Assembly: GCA_016195395.1 (NCBI GenBank)
Contig: JACPZR010000412.1
Coordinates: 1-6,560 of the forward strand
Length of the DNA stretch: 6,560 nucleotides
Source: Spirochaetia bacterium
GTDB taxonomy: Bacteria > Spirochaetota > Leptospirae > Leptospirales > Leptonemataceae
Direction: 5' to 3'
The position numbers were made by a program, and so were the translations under genes. The notes under the pieces were generated by a model. The model saw only the letters and a program-made list of their open reading frames with translations. It was not told the DNA's origin and did no database searches. This document shows, piece by piece, positions 4,597 through 6,560 of this stretch. Numbering within the stretch: the stretch's first letter is position 1; each line of letters starts with the position of its first letter.

Positions 4597-6516
4597 ATGC
4601 CGTACCGGTTATTGCAAACGATCGAAAGTCCAGAGGATTTGCGGCAGCTCCGTGAAGAGGACCTGCCACAGGTCTGCAGTGAAGTACGCGAATACCTGAT
4701 AGACACACTGTCCACCGTGGGCGGCCACTTTGCGTCGAACCTGGGTGTAGTGGAGCTGACTGTGGCTCTTCACTACGTTCTAAACACCCCGTCGGACAAG
4801 CTGATCTGGGACGTGGGTCACCAGATTTATCCGCACAAGATTCTTACCGGCCGCCGTGAGCGCTTGAAGAGCGTCCGTCGTTTTGGCGGTATCAGCGGCT
4901 TTCCTAAACGCGAAGAATCGCCCTATGACCTCTATAACACCGGTCATGCCGGCACGTCCATTTCGCAGGTGATCGGTGAAGCGATAGCGCGTGACGTTCT
5001 CAAGAAACGCCACCGTTGCGCATGCGTGATTGGGGATGCGTCCATTGCCTCCGGCATGGCCTTTGAAGCGCTCAATCATGGCGGCCATGTGAAGACAGAC
5101 TGCCTCGTGATTCTGAACGATAACGACATGTCGATATCGCATAACGTCGGGGCTTTGAACCAATACCTCAATCGGATGATCACATCACCGCTCTACAACA
5201 AGTGGCGGAAGTGGCTGTACACGTTTGTTCTCTGGCTTCCGGTCATCGGTCCGGCTGTGCAGCTCTTTACGCGCCGCTTGGAGAAGTCATTCAAGGACCT
5301 CCTGATGCCGGGCAGTCTCTTTTCCGACTTTGGCTTCCGGTACATTGGCCCCGTGGACGGGCATAACGTTCTTGAACTGGTGGAAACGCTGCGCCATGTT
5401 TCCAATTTGAAAGGCCCGATTCTTCTGCACATCTATACCGAGAAGGGACACGGCTACAGCCCCGCTCAAAAAGACCCCATTACCTACCACAGTGTGTCCA
5501 AATTTAACCGCGAAGACGGTTCGTTTGGGAAAAAAGGCGGGTCGGATCAGATTTCATTCAGCGAGGTTGTGGGTGAGACTCTTCTGGAACTCGTCGCCAG
5601 AAACGATAAAGTTGTAGCTGTCACTCCGGCCATGATCGAAGGGTCAGGCCTCCGTCCACTGTATGACAAGTTCCCCGACCGCGTGTTCGATGTGGGGATT
5701 GCAGAGCAGCATTCGATGACGTTCGCGGGCGCGCTTGCGGCCGGTGGCGTGATTCCCTACATGTGTATTTATTCTACGTTCTTGAGCCGCGCTTTGGATC
5801 AGTTGATCCAGGACGTGGCGCTCACGAATTTCCCTGTGCGACTTGTGGTGGACCGGGCGGGCTGCGTGGGCCCGGACGGTGAGACACACCAAGGCTTGTA
5901 CGATTTGGGACTGCTCCTTGCTGTGCCTAACGTTCGTGTGTTTGCGCCGGCCACAGGCGCCGAACTGAAGGCCATGCTTCTCCACATGGAGACGGACAAT
6001 GCCGGCCCCATTGCTGTTCGCTTTCCCAAGGCAAGCTGTTCACGCGAGAGTCTTACACAGGAGCTTCCGGATATCACGAACATTCAACCGGAAATCTATG
6101 GAACGGGCAGGGACCTTGCCATCCTGGCTGTTGGGGTAATGTGGGATTCAGCGCTTCTGTTGGAAGAAAATCTCCGGGGCGCGGGAATCCGGAGCCGTGT
6201 GATCGGCCTGCGGTGGATTCGTCCCCTGGACCTGACCACGCTGAACAGAGAAATTGGCGAGTGCGCGCATTTTGTCATTCTTGAAGATTCGTACATGTAT
6301 GCGGGCGCTGCGAACGCCGTACGGGCGCAGATGGATCCTCTTGTGAATGCGCGGCATTGGAACACATACGCGTTTCCGGAAGAGAGCATCGATCACGGAA
6401 CACGCGAGGAAATCATGCACCAGCACGGTATGAGCGTGGAATCCATGGCGGCGGATATCCGTGCCCGGGCTCTCCTTGAACGTCCTGTGGCCCCCGTCCG
6501 CGCGATGGACCGCTGA
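4597..6516 (+). CDS. dxs: 1-deoxy-D-xylulose-5-phosphate synthase
   Basis: Dxs condenses pyruvate with glyceraldehyde-3-phosphate to DXP, the first step of the MEP isoprenoid pathway and a precursor for thiamine and pyridoxal. It is a cytoplasmic TPP- and Mg-dependent homodimer. At 639 residues it is full length. It shows GGHFASNLGVVELTVALHYV with His44, DVGHQIYPHKILTGR, the TPP/Mg motif at Asp147 to Asn176 (GDAS...NDND, with Ala where GDG is usual), GIAEQHS with catalytic Glu370, DRAGCVGPDGETHQG with Arg420 and His431, and a transketolase C-terminal domain from about 500. Residues 206-224 form an unusually hydrophobic stretch in the variable linker after the first domain; I read it as buried or surface-associating, not as a membrane helix. 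ATG 4597 has only a weak upstream aagaa. The start fits the family N terminus, and the gene lies 48 bp after the cyclase on the same strand, so joint transcription is possible. Confidence 0.97.
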   Translation: MPYRLLQTIESPEDLRQLREEDLPQVCSEVREYLIDTLSTVGGHFASNLGVVELTVALHYVLNTPSDKLIWDVGHQIYPHKILTGRRERLKSVRRFGGISGFPKREESPYDLYNTGHAGTSISQVIGEAIARDVLKKRHRCACVIGDASIASGMAFEALNHGGHVKTDCLVILNDNDMSISHNVGALNQYLNRMITSPLYNKWRKWLYTFVLWLPVIGPAVQLFTRRLEKSFKDLLMPGSLFSDFGFRYIGPVDGHNVLELVETLRHVSNLKGPILLHIYTEKGHGYSPAQKDPITYHSVSKFNREDGSFGKKGGSDQISFSEVVGETLLELVARNDKVVAVTPAMIEGSGLRPLYDKFPDRVFDVGIAEQHSMTFAGALAAGGVIPYMCIYSTFLSRALDQLIQDVALTNFPVRLVVDRAGCVGPDGETHQGLYDLGLLLAVPNVRVFAPATGAELKAMLLHMETDNAGPIAVRFPKASCSRESLTQELPDITNIQPEIYGTGRDLAILAVGVMWDSALLLEENLRGAGIRSRVIGLRWIRPLDLTTLNREIGECAHFVILEDSYMYAGAANAVRAQMDPLVNARHWNTYAFPEESIDHGTREEIMHQHGMSVESMAADIRARALLERPVAPVRAMDR

Positions 6517-6528
6517 CAAACAAATACC

Positions 6529-6560
6529 ATGGATGCTGTCCTCCGCGCCCTGTTTCTGGC
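6529..6560 (+). CDS. Possible 5' end of a further gene, cut by the window edge
   Basis: An ATG 12 bp after the dxs stop opens a frame reading MDAVLRALFL up to the window end. The hydrophobic character and the short gap on the same strand would suit a co-transcribed gene. Only ten codons are visible, there is no strong ribosome site (acaaacaaatacc precedes it), and another ATG lies four bases downstream in a different frame (6533). No function can be assigned. Confidence 0.3.
   Translation, partial: MDAVLRALFL

Overview
The window reads as a bacterial chromosome segment of moderate-to-high GC. It carries three protein-coding loci on the + strand, trpA, a class III adenylate cyclase of CHASE2 type, and dxs. 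A serine tRNA lies on the - strand, followed by a very GC-rich repeat block. The Dxs sequence (start of the TPP fold, the GDAS motif, the hydrophobic linker near residue 206) and the YYVTSYGVTG motif of TrpA resemble, from memory, proteins of the spirochaete order Leptospirales. Given the GC, a Leptonema/Turneriella-like or uncultured leptospiral lineage is my best guess. This is an inference, not a search result.

Layout. 1-645: no credible gene. It is a modular repeat array of about 270-bp units. The units carry 15-18 nt copies of the 3' end of the neighbouring tRNA-Ser and three copies of an elaborate hairpin whose stems differ in sequence but stay paired around a conserved loop. 646-732 (-): tRNA-Ser(CGA), intact and the evident source of the repeated fragments. 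733-850: spacer that must hold the divergent starts of the tRNA and trpA transcripts. 851-1732: trpA, tryptophan synthase alpha subunit. 1810-4548: one continuous reading frame for a membrane CHASE2-adenylate cyclase, cut by a TAA at 3820-3822 into a sensor half (1810-3822) and a catalytic half (start placed at 3877). 4559-4579: a hairpin between the cyclase and dxs. 4597-6516: dxs, first enzyme of the MEP isoprenoid pathway. 6529-6560: perhaps the first codons of another gene.

The three protein genes are co-directional with gaps of 77 and 48 bp, so co-transcription is possible. Their functions (tryptophan synthesis, cAMP signalling, isoprenoid synthesis) do not form one pathway. The most unusual parts are the tRNA-derived structured array and the in-frame stop between the cyclase's membrane sensor and its otherwise fully conserved catalytic domain.
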